Origin: SAR86 cluster bacterium SAR86B
Lineage (GTDB): Bacteria; Pseudomonadota; Gammaproteobacteria; Magnimaribacterales; D2472
Length of the DNA stretch: 64,000 bases
Direction: 5' to 3'
NCBI GenBank assembly: GCA_905182885.1
Contig: CAJJCW010000001.1
Coordinates: forward strand, 124,001 to 188,000
A program made the translations under genes and the position numbers. The notes beneath the pieces are model-generated. The model searched no databases and had not been told where the DNA came from. It saw only the letters and a list, made by a program, of their open reading frames with translations. Positions 63,154-64,000 of the stretch are shown here, in pieces. The stretch's first letter is position 1. Each line of letters starts with the position of its first letter.

Positions 63154-64000
63154 TTACTCCTTATCTTTAAATTTACTTTCTATCCAAGGAAAAATTGACG
63201 GCATGTCGCTGGATATTTTATTAGGATAATCTGCATTTCTCTTTTCTAAAAAAGACATAACTCCTTCAGCAGCATCTCCTGATGAGCCTCTCGAATCAAT
63301 AACTTTACTGTCTATTATGTGCGCTTCTTCTGGCGTTGACGTCGATGATAAACTCCACATCATCTGTCTGGTTAGCGCGATTGAAACTGGGGAAGATTCT
63401 TTAATAAACTTGTTGGCTATTTGAATTGCTTTATCCATTAATTCATTTGGCTCTACCAGATATGAGACTAGGCCAGCTTCATAGGCATCTGATGCATCAA
63501 ATAACTCTCCTGAATAAGACCATTCTAAGGCTTTTGAAATGCCTACTATTTTTGGTAAAAACCAGCTAGAGCATGCGTCTGGAGCAATCCCTCTTTTGGC
63601 AAATGGAAAAGAAAACTTGCTTGATGTTGAAGCTATTCGTATATCAGCAGCAAGTTGCATGGTTGCTCCGACTCCAACTGCAGCTCCGTTACAAGCTACA
63701 ACAATTGGCTTTAAACACCTGTACATTCTTAAGGTCAGAATGCCGCCAGAATCTCTTCTGAAATCTTCGGTATATTTTTTTGAATTATCGAACTCAGTAT
63801 CAAAAGTTTTTTCTCCAGCTGAAAGATCGGCACCAGCGCAAAATGCCCTTCCAGCTCCTGCTAGGATTACAGCTCTTATGGAATCTTTTTTATCAATGTA
63901 ATCAAATGCTTCAAGCATTTCACTAAGCATAACTTGATTGAAAGCATTTAGCTTTTCAGGCCTGTTGAGAGTAATTAACGCTAATGAATTTTTTTCAGTA
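63154..64000 (-). CDS. Enoyl-CoA hydratase/isomerase family protein (partial, runs off right edge)
   Basis: Frame is open to 64000 (TEKNSLALITLNRPEKLNAFNQVMLSEML...); LAGAGRAFCAGADLSAGE, NGAAVGVGATMQLAADIRIA. Confidence 0.9.
   Translation of the reverse strand, partial: TEKNSLALITLNRPEKLNAFNQVMLSEMLEAFDYIDKKDSIRAVILAGAGRAFCAGADLSAGEKTFDTEFDNSKKYTEDFRRDSGGILTLRMYRCLKPIVVACNGAAVGVGATMQLAADIRIASTSSKFSFPFAKRGIAPDACSSWFLPKIVGISKALEWSYSGELFDASDAYEAGLVSYLVEPNELMDKAIQIANKFIKESSPVSIALTRQMMWSLSSTSTPEEAHIIDSKVIDSRGSSGDAAEGVMSFLEKRNADYPNKISSDMPSIFPWIESKFKDKE

Noticed and set aside
1-64000. CRISPR arrays, IS elements, prophage, toxin-antitoxin or restriction systems
   Set aside because: None seen: no interspaced repeats, transposase/integrase motifs or defence proteins among the ORFs; the only clear tandem repeat is the rpsB 15-mer.
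1-64000. tRNA and rRNA genes
   Set aside because: No cloverleaf-like sequence noticed apart from the tRNA-like domain of tmRNA; a tRNAscan run would be needed to exclude them formally.

Overview
Low-GC, extremely compact gammaproteobacterial chromosome segment. Gene content and style suggest a streamlined marine lineage of SAR86 type; this lineage call is an inference, not tested. Almost everything is core housekeeping. Main blocks: ftsH-rlmE-greA-carB-carA; map-glnD-dapD-dapE; lptFG, pepA, valS; two tandem glutathione peroxidases; holD-rimI; leuA; the long rpsB-tsf-pyrH-frr-uppS-cdsA-dxr-rseP-bamA-skp-lpxD-fabZ-lpxA-lpxB-rnhB-dnaE-accA-tilS block; fur-grpE-dnaK-dnaJ-dapB; bamE/rnfH/ratA/smpB/tmRNA; a TonB-dependent receptor; rpsT/obgE/rpmA/rplU/ispB; fabA-fabB. 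I found no CRISPR array, transposon, prophage, defence island or secondary-metabolite cluster, and no convincing wholly new system. Points worth a second look: (i) six perfect 15-bp repeats encoding a (VAVEE)6 tail on ribosomal protein S2, and an apparent S2-type leader with a loop-to-RBS pseudoknot; (ii) a genuinely C-terminally truncated ValRS with holC missing between pepA and valS while a divergent holD is present; (iii) a 38-kb rpsB...map block placed between dapB and carA that looks circularly permuted relative to canonical gene order; (iv) strong inverted repeats at carA/map and gpx2/rimI; (v) a good sigma32-like promoter for grpE-dnaK-dnaJ; (vi) single-base indels breaking bamA, the TonB receptor, rseP, dnaK and dapB, which look like consensus errors concentrated in outer-membrane genes; (vii) convergent genes sharing 4-nt stop codon quadruplets.
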